Positions 1 to 8,366 are shown, counted from the stretch's first letter. The stretch: 45,637 bases of DNA from Jingweiarchaeum tengchongense (GCA_038874075.1 JAVZDD010000008.1:1-45637); one strand, 5' to 3'. The notes: generated by a model from the letters alone, not told the origin. A program made the numbers and translations.

Positions 1-2
1 CC

Positions 3-734
3 CACCTCGTTAATTTATTGAAAGAGATGGGTTATGAATGGATAATAGGTGAGGATGAGTGGCTCAGATTAATTAAAAGTAATTTTAGCGAGGAAGAAAT
101 GAGGAGAGTGCATTATGTGCTTGGTCTGGGTGGAGAAAAAATAAAGATTTTATTTAGACATAGGGAAGCATCATTGTTGCTTTGGAAATTAGGTGAAGAT
201 TGGGCAAAGAAGAGGATGATTCAAATATTTAATGCATTCGAAAAAAAAGATGTTTGTCTGTTAATTTGTTTGGATGCTGAGGTTTGGGGTTTATATGGAG
301 GAGATAATCTAGGAAACTTGAAATGGTTAATTGACATTGTTAGAATGTTTAATATGGATTTCAAGCTCATCTCCGAGGTCGTCTCGAGTGGTAGAATCGA
401 TGACAATGGAATTTACATACCTTCATTCACATGGGCCCACCCTGAAGAGAGATATGGTTTAGAAAGTAAAGAAAATTGCACATTTTACAATTGGATGGAT
501 AATGATAGAGAAAAAATATTATTTCGTTTGATAGGATATGCCAGGGATGAGATCAAAAGAGCTGAAATTCTTTCAAAAAATGCTGAAAAAATAGAGGAAG
601 CATGGAAGTATTTATTGTTATCAGAAGCAAGTGATTGGTTTGGATGGCAACACGTACCGTTTAGAGCACTCCTAGGTAGAGAATTTGCACTCAAAGCATA
701 TGAAACAGCGAAGGAAGCAATCGAGAGAAGATGA
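3..734 (+). CDS. Glycoside hydrolase family 57 enzyme, C-terminal part (5' end off the window)
   Basis: The frame is open to the left edge, so only the C-terminal about 244 residues are present. Two GH57 signatures are visible. One is a D-A-E-x-x-G block (CLDAEVWGLYGG), matching conserved region 4, which carries the catalytic aspartate. The other is LSEASDWFGW near the C-terminus, matching the SDWxxW region. GH57 enzymes are retaining alpha-glucan hydrolases or transferases (amylase, amylopullulanase, 4-alpha-glucanotransferase, branching enzyme). The fragment is too short to choose between these. The facing gene is a glycogen-debranching enzyme, which fits a role in intracellular alpha-glucan turnover. 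A TTG at 18 could be mistaken for a start, but coding sequence continues upstream of it. The stop codon directly abuts the stop of the convergent small gene at 735. Confidence 0.8.
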   Translation, partial: HLVNLLKEMGYEWIIGEDEWLRLIKSNFSEEEMRRVHYVLGLGGEKIKILFRHREASLLLWKLGEDWAKKRMIQIFNAFEKKDVCLLICLDAEVWGLYGGDNLGNLKWLIDIVRMFNMDFKLISEVVSSGRIDDNGIYIPSFTWAHPEERYGLESKENCTFYNWMDNDREKILFRLIGYARDEIKRAEILSKNAEKIEEAWKYLLLSEASDWFGWQHVPFRALLGREFALKAYETAKEAIERR

Positions 735-914
735 TCATTCACTTTTTTCTATGATTCCAAACCTCTCAAGCATGAACCAAGTTGAGAAGAAAAGGAGGAG
801 TAGTGCTGACACTAGTAGTTTTATTTTATCATAATTGTTTGTAATTATTGATATGATTATTATGACTGCAACATACATTGAAAGAACATCTTTTATGAAA
901 CCTCTTATTCCCAT
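735..914 (-). CDS. Small two-helix membrane protein, 59 aa, unknown function
   Basis: A short open frame that fills the whole gap between the GH57 and debranching genes. Its ATG at 914 overlaps the debranching-enzyme stop by 10 nt. It is preceded by a perfect GGTGAT ribosome site with a 3-nt spacer, and it ends exactly where the facing GH57 gene ends. The protein has two hydrophobic stretches, roughly residues 11-25 and 32-48, joined by a short polar loop (TNNYDKIK), with a charged C-terminus (ERFGIIEKSE). This suggests a hairpin membrane protein. I recognise no family. The ribosome site, the coupling to the upstream gene and the membrane pattern argue that it is real. Confidence 0.6.
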   Translation of the reverse strand: MGIRGFIKDVLSMYVAVIIIISIITNNYDKIKLLVSALLLLFFSTWFMLERFGIIEKSE

Positions 915-2998
915 TCAATCACCAAGTTCCTCTTGTTCTTTATTTCAGCATTTTTTTTATAAATTTCACCATTTACTTTTATTATTTCCTTTCCAGGAAC
1001 CGATACCTTCACATTTTCCAGACTTAAATTCATTACCTTGAGTATTTTTTTGTCTCCATATCTCTCAAAATTGTAAGAAAAGAATTCATTGTTTACCCTG
1101 AATTTTTGCCTTGAAAAACTTTTGATTTCCTCGCAAATCTTAGGCTCAATTAACAGTTCATTCTTCATCGCATTTGGTTTAATTCCAAAAATCAACTCAT
1201 CATAAATCCTTGGAATGAAACATATACTCCATGCCTGACTCACAGCCCCCTGCGGCTTTCCACTCGAATCGTACACTTCATCAATCGAATTTATACATCT
1301 CCTTCCAAAATTCTTTTTTATCACATTAAGGTAATACATTGCCTTCTCTTTTCTATCATAATTGAACTCAGCAAATATCATTAAATTTGTGAGGAGACCC
1401 CACACCATACCTTTGTGATACGAATCTGGATTGAAATCAACGTTCTTGCTTGAATATGCCCTTATTCCGTAAGGTGTAGTGAACTCATCACTTTCCAACA
1501 CATTCAGTATTTTATTTGCCTTTTCATCTTCTATTTCTTTTAAGTACAGTGCAAATAGAGGATTTGCTGTTCTTTGCTCCGATTTATTACCATTCAAAAG
1601 AATTCTATCATAATAAAAATCATTGTTATTCCAAAATTCACTTATCCTCTTTTTAATCATTTCGCGCTTATTCAAAATTTCCTTTCTATCATAAATCTCA
1701 AAAAAATTTAAAAATTCATAAGCTGAGCTAAATGCATTCATCCAGAGCACTTGTAGTTCAAATGGCTTAAGGCTTCTATCGAAATTGTCCATCCACGTGG
1801 TACTGTCATGGTACTTTGGACTGAGCTTAGATCCCTTATCTGCCTCAACTAAATGGTCACCATCGATATCAAGCTCTTCGAATAAATTTAATGCATTTTC
1901 AATTTTATCTTTGATCCTTGAAAAAAGTGCATTATCAGCATTGAATCTAAAATAATGATTTAAAGCGATCAGCCAAAGGGGAGTAGCATCACTACTTTCA
2001 TAATCTACTTTACCGTTCACCATGATATTATTTGGTATTATACCCTTAGGATAATTTTCACCATTGCTCTGAAATTTTGCAAATAATAGGATCGTATCTA
2101 CTACTTCTTCGAATCTCCCAAGTGTTACGTAACTTGGCAATATTAAGAAAGTGTCCCTGCCCCAGAACATTGTGAAATAAGGATAACCAGCAAAGTAGCC
2201 ATTACCTATGTCAGACTCGTGACGAAACGAATGGATAGCATCTAAAGTTGAATTGAAAAATTCATTATCAGTTATATTCTCTATTTTTTGTTCGATCGGT
2301 ATGATTCTTGCCCTATCTACCTCGGTCATCAAAATTTCTTTTGATTTTTTTTCGCTTCCAAAGAAGAAGAATGGGATGCTTTTCTCTTCATTTGACCCGA
2401 TTTTGATATTAACTAAGATGCGAATCACAAAGCATCTCTGAGGTAACTCATAAAAAAATTTCCATTTGAGTGGGTTTATGTAATTTCCTGGGAAGTGCTC
2501 TTTATAACCATCCAAAATCACTTTGAATTCGTATGGTGATGAGACCAGAAGCATACCGATATCATTTTCAATAAATAGAGAATTTCCATCGATTGAGTAG
2601 TGATATTCTCGCAATGAATAATCTTCCTCATACATGCGAATATTTGCTGCAAATTCCAACATTACATTAACTTCCTTTTCTATGTTTGTGTTGTTTCTAA
2701 GAGAAATTTCAGAGACAATGCAAGAACCCTTTGGATACACTTTTTCCTTTATACTGATTTGATTTGATTCATAAGAGTGTATCGCCAAATTCTTTGAGAA
2801 ATTGAAATCAGTTTGGTTTCCAGCAGATAACCACCATTCCTTCTCATCAAGGCGGATCTTGTATGCAAAATAATCGATCAATTTTATTGGCATTTTCCAT
2901 ATTCCACACCACTTTGATCCAAAGTAGGAATTTGCGAATCTGAAAATGAAGCTTTTTCCACTTGTGATTACATAACACTTCTCATTATCAATTTGCAT
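905..2998 (-). CDS. Glycogen-debranching enzyme (amylo-alpha-1,6-glucosidase, archaeal type)
   Basis: A 697-aa protein with the two-part layout of archaeal/bacterial debranching enzymes. The N-terminal beta-rich substrate-binding part covers about residues 1-240. The C-terminal (alpha/alpha)6 barrel contains FWGRDTF near residues 278-284, followed by the FPKG-like YPKGIIPN and SSDATPLW motifs typical of the GDE_C family. It hydrolyses alpha-1,6 branches of glycogen or limit dextrins in the cytoplasm; there is no signal peptide. The ATG at 2998 lies about 26 nt below an ATTTTAAAAT TATA-like box (3021-3030), which suggests a leaderless message. It is divergent from the FBP aldolase/phosphatase gene and coupled to the small membrane protein downstream. 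Length and motifs make the family call firm; exact branch specificity is inferred. Confidence 0.88.
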   Translation of the reverse strand: MQIDNEKCYVITSGKSFIFRFANSYFGSKWCGIWKMPIKLIDYFAYKIRLDEKEWWLSAGNQTDFNFSKNLAIHSYESNQISIKEKVYPKGSCIVSEISLRNNTNIEKEVNVMLEFAANIRMYEEDYSLREYHYSIDGNSLFIENDIGMLLVSSPYEFKVILDGYKEHFPGNYINPLKWKFFYELPQRCFVIRILVNIKIGSNEEKSIPFFFFGSEKKSKEILMTEVDRARIIPIEQKIENITDNEFFNSTLDAIHSFRHESDIGNGYFAGYPYFTMFWGRDTFLILPSYVTLGRFEEVVDTILLFAKFQSNGENYPKGIIPNNIMVNGKVDYESSDATPLWLIALNHYFRFNADNALFSRIKDKIENALNLFEELDIDGDHLVEADKGSKLSPKYHDSTTWMDNFDRSLKPFELQVLWMNAFSSAYEFLNFFEIYDRKEILNKREMIKKRISEFWNNNDFYYDRILLNGNKSEQRTANPLFALYLKEIEDEKANKILNVLESDEFTTPYGIRAYSSKNVDFNPDSYHKGMVWGLLTNLMIFAEFNYDRKEKAMYYLNVIKKNFGRRCINSIDEVYDSSGKPQGAVSQAWSICFIPRIYDELIFGIKPNAMKNELLIEPKICEEIKSFSRQKFRVNNEFFSYNFERYGDKKILKVMNLSLENVKVSVPGKEIIKVNGEIYKKNAEIKNKRNLVIEWE

Positions 2999-3152
2999 TA
3001 CATATAAGAATAGTTACTGTATTTTAAAATTATTTCTTGAGATCGTTTTGAAATAATATTTTTACTTTGAAGTTGTAAATACATTTATTACTTTAAATAT
3101 GACGATGGATTAGTATTTAAAATAGAAATTTCTCAAATATTAAGGATGAAAA
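2999..3152. promoter_or_regulatory. Divergent promoter region between debranching enzyme and FBP aldolase/phosphatase
   Basis: This 154-nt AT-rich gap carries a TATA-like ATTTTAAAAT at 3021-3030 for the minus-strand gene. A TATTTAAAATA at 3115-3125 and a GGATGA ribosome site (3144-3149) serve the plus-strand gene. Between them is an inverted repeat, ATTATTTC (3029-3036) and GAAATAAT (3050-3057), with 8-bp perfect arms and a 13-nt spacer. It could be an operator for a sugar-responsive regulator. That is inference from position only. Confidence 0.5.
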
Positions 3153-4247
3153 ATGGTAACACTTAGCGTAATAAAAGCAGATATTGGGGGTTTTGTTGGT
3201 CACAGCAACACGCATCCAGAAATACTGGAAATAGCAAAAAAAAGACTTGAGGAAGCGAAAGGCAACGGAATACTGATTGATTACTATGTCACAAGATGTG
3301 GGGATGATTTGCAATTGATCATGACACACAACAAGGGCATCGAGAACAAAGAGATAAATACACTTGCTTGGAACATATTTTTGGAATGCGCTGAAAAAGC
3401 AAAGGAACTGAAATTGTATGGAGCAGGCCAAGACATTCTCTCGACAGCATTCTCAGGAAATTTGAAGGGAATGGGGCCAGGATACGCTGAGATTGATTTT
3501 GAAGAGAGAAAGAGCGAGCCAGTGCTCATATTTATGGCAGATAAAACAGAACCTGGTGCATGGAATCTTCCATTGTTTAGGATATTTGCGGACCCATTCA
3601 ATACTGCAGGTTTGGTGATCGACCCAGAAATGCACGATGGATTCACTTTCGAAGTGCACGATGTAATTGAACATAAAAAAGTAATTTTCAGATGTCCAGA
3701 AGAGATGTACGACTTGCTCGCGTTGATTGGACAACCTGGAAGATACATAATAAAGTATGTGAGAAGAAAGAGTGACAATGAGATCGTAGCCGCCACGAGC
3801 ACAACAAGATTGAGTTTGATTGCAGGGAAATATGTTGGGAAAGATGATCCAGTAATGATCGTGAGAGCACAAAAAGGATTACCAGCAGTTGGAGAAGTAC
3901 TGGAACCATTCGCTTTTCCACATCTAGTCGCAGGTTGGATGAGAGGTTCCCATCAAGGACCATTTATGCCGTGCAGCTATGAAGATGCACATCCCACTAG
4001 ATTCGATGGACCACCAAGAGTCATGTGTTTTGGATTCCAGCTCTCAAACGGGAAATTGATCGGACCAATTGATATGTTTAAAGATCCAGCATTTGATAGA
4101 GCAAGAGAACAAGCGAATCTAATCGCAGATTACATGCGCAGACATGGACCATTCCAACCACACTTACTCGGAGCAGATGAGCTTGAGTATACAACGTTAA
4201 AGGAAGTGATGAACAAATTCAAGGATAGATTCCAACCACTGGAATAG
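3153..4247 (+). CDS. fbp: Bifunctional fructose-1,6-bisphosphate aldolase/phosphatase (archaeal FBPase, class V)
   Basis: A 364-aa protein that opens with the family signature SVIKADIGG (residues 5-13, with metal-binding Asp10), followed by GHSNTHPE, RCGDDLQL (about 49-55), GAGQD (90-94), GMGPGYAE and ADKTEPGAWN. The family condenses DHAP with GAP and dephosphorylates the product to fructose-6-phosphate, making gluconeogenesis unidirectional. The length matches the family's usual 360-380 aa. The start is supported by GGATGA 4 nt upstream and a TATA-like box near 3120. The downstream minus-strand genes encode PGI and TPI, the flanking steps of the same pathway. The stop lies 1 nt from the stop of the convergent PGI gene, leaving no room for a private terminator. 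Confidence 0.95.
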   Translation: MVTLSVIKADIGGFVGHSNTHPEILEIAKKRLEEAKGNGILIDYYVTRCGDDLQLIMTHNKGIENKEINTLAWNIFLECAEKAKELKLYGAGQDILSTAFSGNLKGMGPGYAEIDFEERKSEPVLIFMADKTEPGAWNLPLFRIFADPFNTAGLVIDPEMHDGFTFEVHDVIEHKKVIFRCPEEMYDLLALIGQPGRYIIKYVRRKSDNEIVAATSTTRLSLIAGKYVGKDDPVMIVRAQKGLPAVGEVLEPFAFPHLVAGWMRGSHQGPFMPCSYEDAHPTRFDGPPRVMCFGFQLSNGKLIGPIDMFKDPAFDRAREQANLIADYMRRHGPFQPHLLGADELEYTTLKEVMNKFKDRFQPLE

Positions 4248-4248
4248 A

Positions 4249-4965
4249 TCACAAAGAATAAAATTTTTTGTATTTTTTTGGATTATGTAGTATATCCTTC
4301 AATTTTTCAGTATTTTTGAGAAAAGTTTTAATTACATCAAATTTCATCTTTTTTGAATTTTTCACTATGAGTTTTTTTACACCATACTTTTCATTGCAAA
4401 CAAATTCTATTTTCCCATCACTGAAAATGTGATACGGAAAGCCCTTGTTTTTTATTATATCATAATCATGTCCTGCTTCCTTTGGAACGAATCCCAAAAC
4501 AAGCGAATCCGCATTCTTCACAGTTAATCGATGCATGTATCTTGGATGGATGAAGACAACATCCCCCACACCCATTTTTATTATTTTCGTGTCCATTTTC
4601 TCTTTATCAGTTAGAATCAAAAAAACATCATTTTTCAAGCATACATAGCATTCACCAAATTCTTTATTGTGTGCATGTCCATACGTGGAAAACAGTTCTC
4701 CACCTTTATTTACTGGGATCTTACCAAATCTTAATAATGTGAGATCGCAACAAATTCCTTCCCTTTCATCAAGATGGAATACTTCGTACGCAATCAAGTC
4801 TCCTTCTTTCTCCACAAGTTTTTTACCCTCTTCACGTGCCAGGACAACTTGATCATCAATCATTTTTTTTAGAGTTCTTTCCCACTTTTCAACGTGCTTA
4901 TTAAATTTGACTTGAATTTTTTTCCTACCAAATATCTTCTTAATCCCTATCTCGTGCAGCTTCAT
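4249..4965 (-). CDS. Cupin-type glucose-6-phosphate isomerase
   Basis: A 238-aa cupin-type PGI, interconverting fructose-6-P and glucose-6-P in the cytoplasm. The metal-binding motif reads TYGHAHNKEFGECY (residues 94-107): His97, His99 and Glu105 are the likely ligands, with the fourth in HPRYMHR (His145). The gap from the second His to the Glu is one residue shorter than in the Pyrococcus enzyme as I recall it. The protein also carries a long N-terminal helix region and about 50 extra residues compared with about 190-aa homologues. The ATG overlaps the PfkB stop (ATGA), so the two are translationally coupled and probably act in the same sugar-phosphate step. Confidence 0.85.
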   Translation of the reverse strand: MKLHEIGIKKIFGRKKIQVKFNKHVEKWERTLKKMIDDQVVLAREEGKKLVEKEGDLIAYEVFHLDEREGICCDLTLLRFGKIPVNKGGELFSTYGHAHNKEFGECYVCLKNDVFLILTDKEKMDTKIIKMGVGDVVFIHPRYMHRLTVKNADSLVLGFVPKEAGHDYDIIKNKGFPYHIFSDGKIEFVCNEKYGVKKLIVKNSKKMKFDVIKTFLKNTEKLKDILHNPKKYKKFYSL

Positions 4966-5885
4966 TTTTGTTGCTCCAAAAATCTATTTGTTTCATTGAT
5001 CGTTGGGAACCTTTGCCAGTTTCTCGTGATGTACACGCTAGCATTCGCGATCGCAAATTTTGTCGCGTAATCCAATCTTTTCTTGTTCAAGAAACAATAA
5101 ATGAAACCAGCATTAAAAACATCACCAGCACCCGTCGGATTTAGTACTTTTATCTTGAATGCCTTTGATTTGAAAATTTTTCCTTTATTGACCGTTATTG
5201 CACCTTTTCTACCAAGATGAATCGATAGTATATCAACTTTATCCCTCAACTCATTTATCCCATTCTCCAAATTTTTCCTTGTCAAAAATTTTAATTCCAA
5301 TTCATTTAAAAAAAGTATGTCAATATATCTCAAGAAATCATATAATATTTCCCAATTTTCCTCCTTTATCGTTGCACCAACATCAAGAGATGTTGTTAGA
5401 TCGTGCTCTTTTGCAAATCTTAGTATTCTTTTAATGTGTGGTATTATCCTTGTGATGTGCCAAATACCAGCGATGTGTAGGTGTCTACTTAGTTCAATCA
5501 ATTCAAAATTGATATCGCTTAATTCGAGCTCAGAATTTGCACCCCTCCTCGTAATAAAAGATCTTGATCCATCCTGAAAGGTAATTGCGATCGTTAGCGC
5601 AGTCCTTTCACTCTTGCTTAGATTCGCATGTACATTGTAACTTCTTAGTTTTTCTAATAGAAGCGAATAGAAATCACTACCACACTTCCCAATGAAACTT
5701 GTTCTTAATCCGAGCGTGGATGAAGCACATGCGCAAAGCGCGCTTGATCCACCTATGTTCAATTTTATGTCATCCACTATTATTTGCTCATCCTTTGATG
5801 GATACTTTTTGATCGCATCCGTGATGATATCCAGGTTTATGTCACCAACACAAGTTAAATCAAATTCAGCGATGTTAACCACCAC
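4962..5885 (-). CDS. PfkB/ribokinase-family sugar kinase
   Basis: A 307-aa carbohydrate kinase. The N-terminal motif is GGSS (residues 45-48) and the C-terminal signature is PTGAGDVFNAG (250-260), with Asp255 as catalytic base and the anion hole formed by GAGD. An internal DVGATIKEENW and the NELE motif are also typical. Substrate cannot be read from sequence: fructose-6-P, fructose, glucose or a nucleoside are all possible in this family. The overlap with PGI and the TPI gene upstream favour a glycolytic substrate, but this is inference. The GTG start at 5885 lies inside the last codons of the MoaD-like gene, whose GGTGGT Gly-Gly codons double as a ribosome-site-like sequence. Confidence 0.85.
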   Translation of the reverse strand: MVVNIAEFDLTCVGDINLDIITDAIKKYPSKDEQIIVDDIKLNIGGSSALCACASSTLGLRTSFIGKCGSDFYSLLLEKLRSYNVHANLSKSERTALTIAITFQDGSRSFITRRGANSELELSDINFELIELSRHLHIAGIWHITRIIPHIKRILRFAKEHDLTTSLDVGATIKEENWEILYDFLRYIDILFLNELELKFLTRKNLENGINELRDKVDILSIHLGRKGAITVNKGKIFKSKAFKIKVLNPTGAGDVFNAGFIYCFLNKKRLDYATKFAIANASVYITRNWQRFPTINETNRFLEQQK

Positions 5886-6129
5886 TTATCATCGGTAAAA
5901 ATGAAATTTTATCATTTTTTTTGACTTCTGACTTCAAATCAGCTCTTCTACCATTAATGAGTATGAGATAATTTTCATCTGAAATTATTTCTTTTTTAAA
6001 ATCAGGATCAATTGCATTTATTTTGTTGATCAGATCTATCAACTTCGTTTTTTTCTCTACTTCAAATTCATGTTCAATTTTTCTCCCAAGACTTTTGAAT
6101 ATTAAAATGTGTACTTTCAATTTTATCAC
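5875..6129 (-). CDS. MoaD/ThiS-like ubiquitin-fold protein (possible SAMP)
   Basis: An 84-aa beta-grasp protein ending in the free di-glycine tail (PMISGG). That tail is the feature activated by E1-like enzymes in MoaD, ThiS and archaeal SAMP modifiers. The order of predicted strands, and the hydrophobic spacing in the KLIDLINKI helix and LILINGRRA, fit the MoaD fold. MoaD-like proteins serve in molybdopterin synthesis, tRNA thiolation or protein conjugation. No molybdopterin genes are nearby, so the role is open. It starts with GTG overlapping the TPI stop (GTGA) and overlaps PfkB, placing it in the TPI-PfkB-PGI operon. No partner E1 is seen in this window. Confidence 0.8.
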   Translation of the reverse strand: MIKLKVHILIFKSLGRKIEHEFEVEKKTKLIDLINKINAIDPDFKKEIISDENYLILINGRRADLKSEVKKNDKISFLPMISGG

Positions 6130-6785
6130 TTCATCCCAGAGATGAGTTCCAGTATTGCTTTCTCCTTGTCACTTGCCTTGACTACTCCAGATGCGAGTAG
6201 GACACCCTTTGCTCCCAATTTCAATGCTCTTCTAACATCTTCAGCTGTTTTTATGCCAGCACCAACCAACAACGGTATCTTTCCACATGCTTTCACACCA
6301 TCAGAAATCAATGTTGGCTTTGCTGTTGACACAGAGAGATCACCACCAATAAGCTCCGGTGGTTCAATTGCAATGAAATCTGGTTTCAATTGCGCAATTG
6401 CACATGCCCTTGTTACGTCCCTTTCACAACAAACCGTAATTAAACTGTATTTTTTTGCCATTGAAATACATAGTGATAATGAATCAAATATCATCTTTTT
6501 TTCCGAGTGATTTAATAATGTACCTTTTGCACCTGCCTCTTTAATTGAAAATGCACTTATGTGACCAGTAAATGCACCTGGTTCAATTGGGTCAATGTGC
6601 TGTGCAAATACAGGTATCTTCACTTTCCTTGCGATCACTGGTATATCCATGAACTGGGGACAGATGATTATGTTAACATCCTCCTTGATTGCAATTTTTT
6701 CACAAATCTTTGCAAGCTCGAGTGCATTTTTACCAGTACTTTCAGCATATGCTTTAAAATTAATCATCAAGATAGGCATCTTCAT
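6126..6785 (-). CDS. tpiA: Triosephosphate isomerase (archaeal type)
   Basis: A 219-aa archaeal TIM barrel. The catalytic set is Lys11 (INFKAY), His93 (LLNHSE) and Glu141 (AIEPPELIGG), with the C-terminal phosphate-binding GAGIKT and LLASG motifs. It interconverts DHAP and GAP. The length (about 220 aa) matches the compact archaeal enzyme rather than the 250-aa bacterial form. I chose the ATG at 6785 because GGTGA sits 5 nt upstream; a GTG at 6794 would bury that site. It heads the minus-strand operon TPI, MoaD-like, PfkB, PGI. Activity is near-certain from the intact catalytic residues. Confidence 0.95.
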   Translation of the reverse strand: MKMPILMINFKAYAESTGKNALELAKICEKIAIKEDVNIIICPQFMDIPVIARKVKIPVFAQHIDPIEPGAFTGHISAFSIKEAGAKGTLLNHSEKKMIFDSLSLCISMAKKYSLITVCCERDVTRACAIAQLKPDFIAIEPPELIGGDLSVSTAKPTLISDGVKACGKIPLLVGAGIKTAEDVRRALKLGAKGVLLASGVVKASDKEKAILELISGMK

Positions 6786-6910
6786 CGCATTCACCCTGTT
6801 TTTTGATACCTGGGTTACAAAACTTTTTAAATAGATACATTCTCTAAATTTAAAATCTTTTAGTGAAGAAAAAGATTTAAAAGAACTAAATATTTTATAA
6901 GAATGGCAAA
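6786..6910. promoter_or_regulatory. Divergent promoter region upstream of tpiA operon
   Basis: A 125-nt AT-rich gap with a minus-strand TATA-like TTTTTAAAT near 6822-6832 and plus-strand candidates at about 6874-6884 and 6887-6900. It contains a 9-bp inverted repeat, AAATCTTTT (6853-6861) and AAAAGATTT (6870-6878), with an 8-nt loop, which could form a hairpin or bind a dimeric regulator. Function is inferred from position only. Confidence 0.4.
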
Positions 6911-7228
6911 ATGATACCTTTTGTCAAGAGAGAGGGGAAGAGCTACAAAATTGGGATTAGATGTAAGGATAAAATAGAACTTTCAATCATAATTGAGGAC
7001 CCAAACGGGAATGTTGAGATATTCTTACCAGACATAAAAGATTTGCAAGCAAATTCTTTTTATGACCTCACCTATCTTTGTAATGTAAATTTGAAAAAAG
7101 TTAGAAAAAGTGGTGATGATTACTTCGTATTCTTTGAGCCTGAAAAGAAAGGTAAATTCATTGCAAAGTTCTTGATAAACAAGGGCAACGAGAAACTCAT
7201 GTTGAAACAAGACTTTTATATAAATTGA
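6911..7228 (+). CDS. Hypothetical protein, 105 aa, beta-rich
   Basis: I do not recognise a family. The protein alternates hydrophobic and polar residues in short strands (ELSIIIEDPNGNVEIFLPDI, YFVFFEPEKKGKFIAKFLI), suggesting a small all-beta, perhaps Ig-like domain. There is no signal peptide or membrane helix. The ATG at 6911 is the first possible start, because an ATG at 6903 runs into TGA at once. Its last 32 nt overlap the end of the convergent glycosyltransferase gene, so the two mRNAs are antisense at their ends. It sits among carbohydrate genes, but nothing in the protein itself points to a sugar-related role. Confidence 0.6.
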   Translation: MIPFVKREGKSYKIGIRCKDKIELSIIIEDPNGNVEIFLPDIKDLQANSFYDLTYLCNVNLKKVRKSGDDYFVFFEPEKKGKFIAKFLINKGNEKLMLKQDFYIN

Positions 7229-8321
7229 ATGTCTTCAATGCAATTTCCTTCCAACTTATCTCATTTGTTAACATGTATCCATTCATACCAATTCTTTTTC
7301 TTAAACCTTCATCTTTTAAGTATCGGTATATTGCATCGCGGAATTCATTTGTATTCATTGGATCAACAAGTATCGTATTTTCCCCATCTTTTAACATTTC
7401 AACTACACCAGCCCTTTTTGAGATTATCGTTGGCACTTTGTACTTCATCGCTTCCAATGCAACAATTCCAAATGGCTCATACAATGATGGCATTGCAAGT
7501 AATTTTGCTCCCTTGTAATATTCCACCAATTTCTCATCACTTACGAAACCTAGAAATTTAACATTTCTTTTGATGCCCAACAATTCAGTCAATTTTTCCA
7601 AGCTTTTTTTAAGATGTCCCTTACCAACCACATAAAGTTTCAGTTTCTTATATTTCTTAAATATTGGTAATAGTGCATAGATGAGGTACTCAACACCCTT
7701 TTGCTCCGTGAGTCTTCCAACAAACAGCACATAGTCCTTCTCTTTTCTGACTATGTCCTCCTTTGCCGGATCAATTCCATTGTACACGACTTGGATATCC
7801 CTTTTTACTTTAAACACATTTTTTATCTGCTCAGCCATGTGTTTACTCACAGTGATAACCAAATCAGCATTCTTTATTCCAATGCCCTCGACCTTCAATA
7901 CTCTACTTTTCTTTAAGAGTACTCCACCGCTCCTATCCAGTTCTGAACTGTGTATCGTGAGAACAAAAGGTATGTTGAAAAACTTCTTGATTTTTATCGC
8001 AGCATTCACATTCATCCAATCATGCGCATGCACGATATCAAATTTTACTCCAAGATTTTTTATACAATTGAAAACATTTTTTGGATACTTGTATATGATT
8101 GTGTTGACTTCATCTGTGTATGTCTTCTTTTCAAACTTATAATCCACTTTAACTATTTTTATTCCATCGACTTCATTCTCTTTGGGTGCATTTTTTCTTG
8201 GTATCGTGATGTAAACATCATTTCCAAGTAGAACAAGTTCTCTCGCAAGTGCGTAGCAATGCCTAGCTAGACCACCAGATATCTTCGGTGGGAACTCCCA
8301 ACCAAGCATGCAAATTTTCAT
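7197..8321 (-). CDS. GT4-family glycosyltransferase
   Basis: A 374-aa GT-B fold enzyme. The N-terminal acceptor domain starts MKICMLGWEFPPKISGGLAR, with HAHDWMN near residue 100. The C-terminal donor domain contains VGRLTEQKG and the E-x7-E motif YEPFGIVALEAM, which contacts the nucleotide-sugar. Retaining activity on NDP-sugars is expected from the family. The acceptor is unknown; glycogen/starch synthase-like enzymes and cell-surface glycan enzymes share this form. The start is the ATG at 8321, about 25 nt below a TTTATTTTTAT box (reverse strand, 8340-8351), giving a leaderless message separate from the two related genes upstream. A TTG at 8333 is less likely. No signal peptide; cytoplasmic. 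Confidence 0.85.
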   Translation of the reverse strand: MKICMLGWEFPPKISGGLARHCYALARELVLLGNDVYITIPRKNAPKENEVDGIKIVKVDYKFEKKTYTDEVNTIIYKYPKNVFNCIKNLGVKFDIVHAHDWMNVNAAIKIKKFFNIPFVLTIHSSELDRSGGVLLKKSRVLKVEGIGIKNADLVITVSKHMAEQIKNVFKVKRDIQVVYNGIDPAKEDIVRKEKDYVLFVGRLTEQKGVEYLIYALLPIFKKYKKLKLYVVGKGHLKKSLEKLTELLGIKRNVKFLGFVSDEKLVEYYKGAKLLAMPSLYEPFGIVALEAMKYKVPTIISKRAGVVEMLKDGENTILVDPMNTNEFRDAIYRYLKDEGLRKRIGMNGYMLTNEISWKEIALKTFNLYKSLVST

Positions 8322-8366
8322 TACTTTAAACAAAGAAGGATAAAAATAAATTTGTTTCTAAACGCA

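Noticed and set aside
835..1041. Plus-strand frame of 68 aa overlapping the end of the debranching gene
   Set aside because: It is antisense to a strongly supported gene and to the small membrane gene at 735-914, which has a ribosome site.
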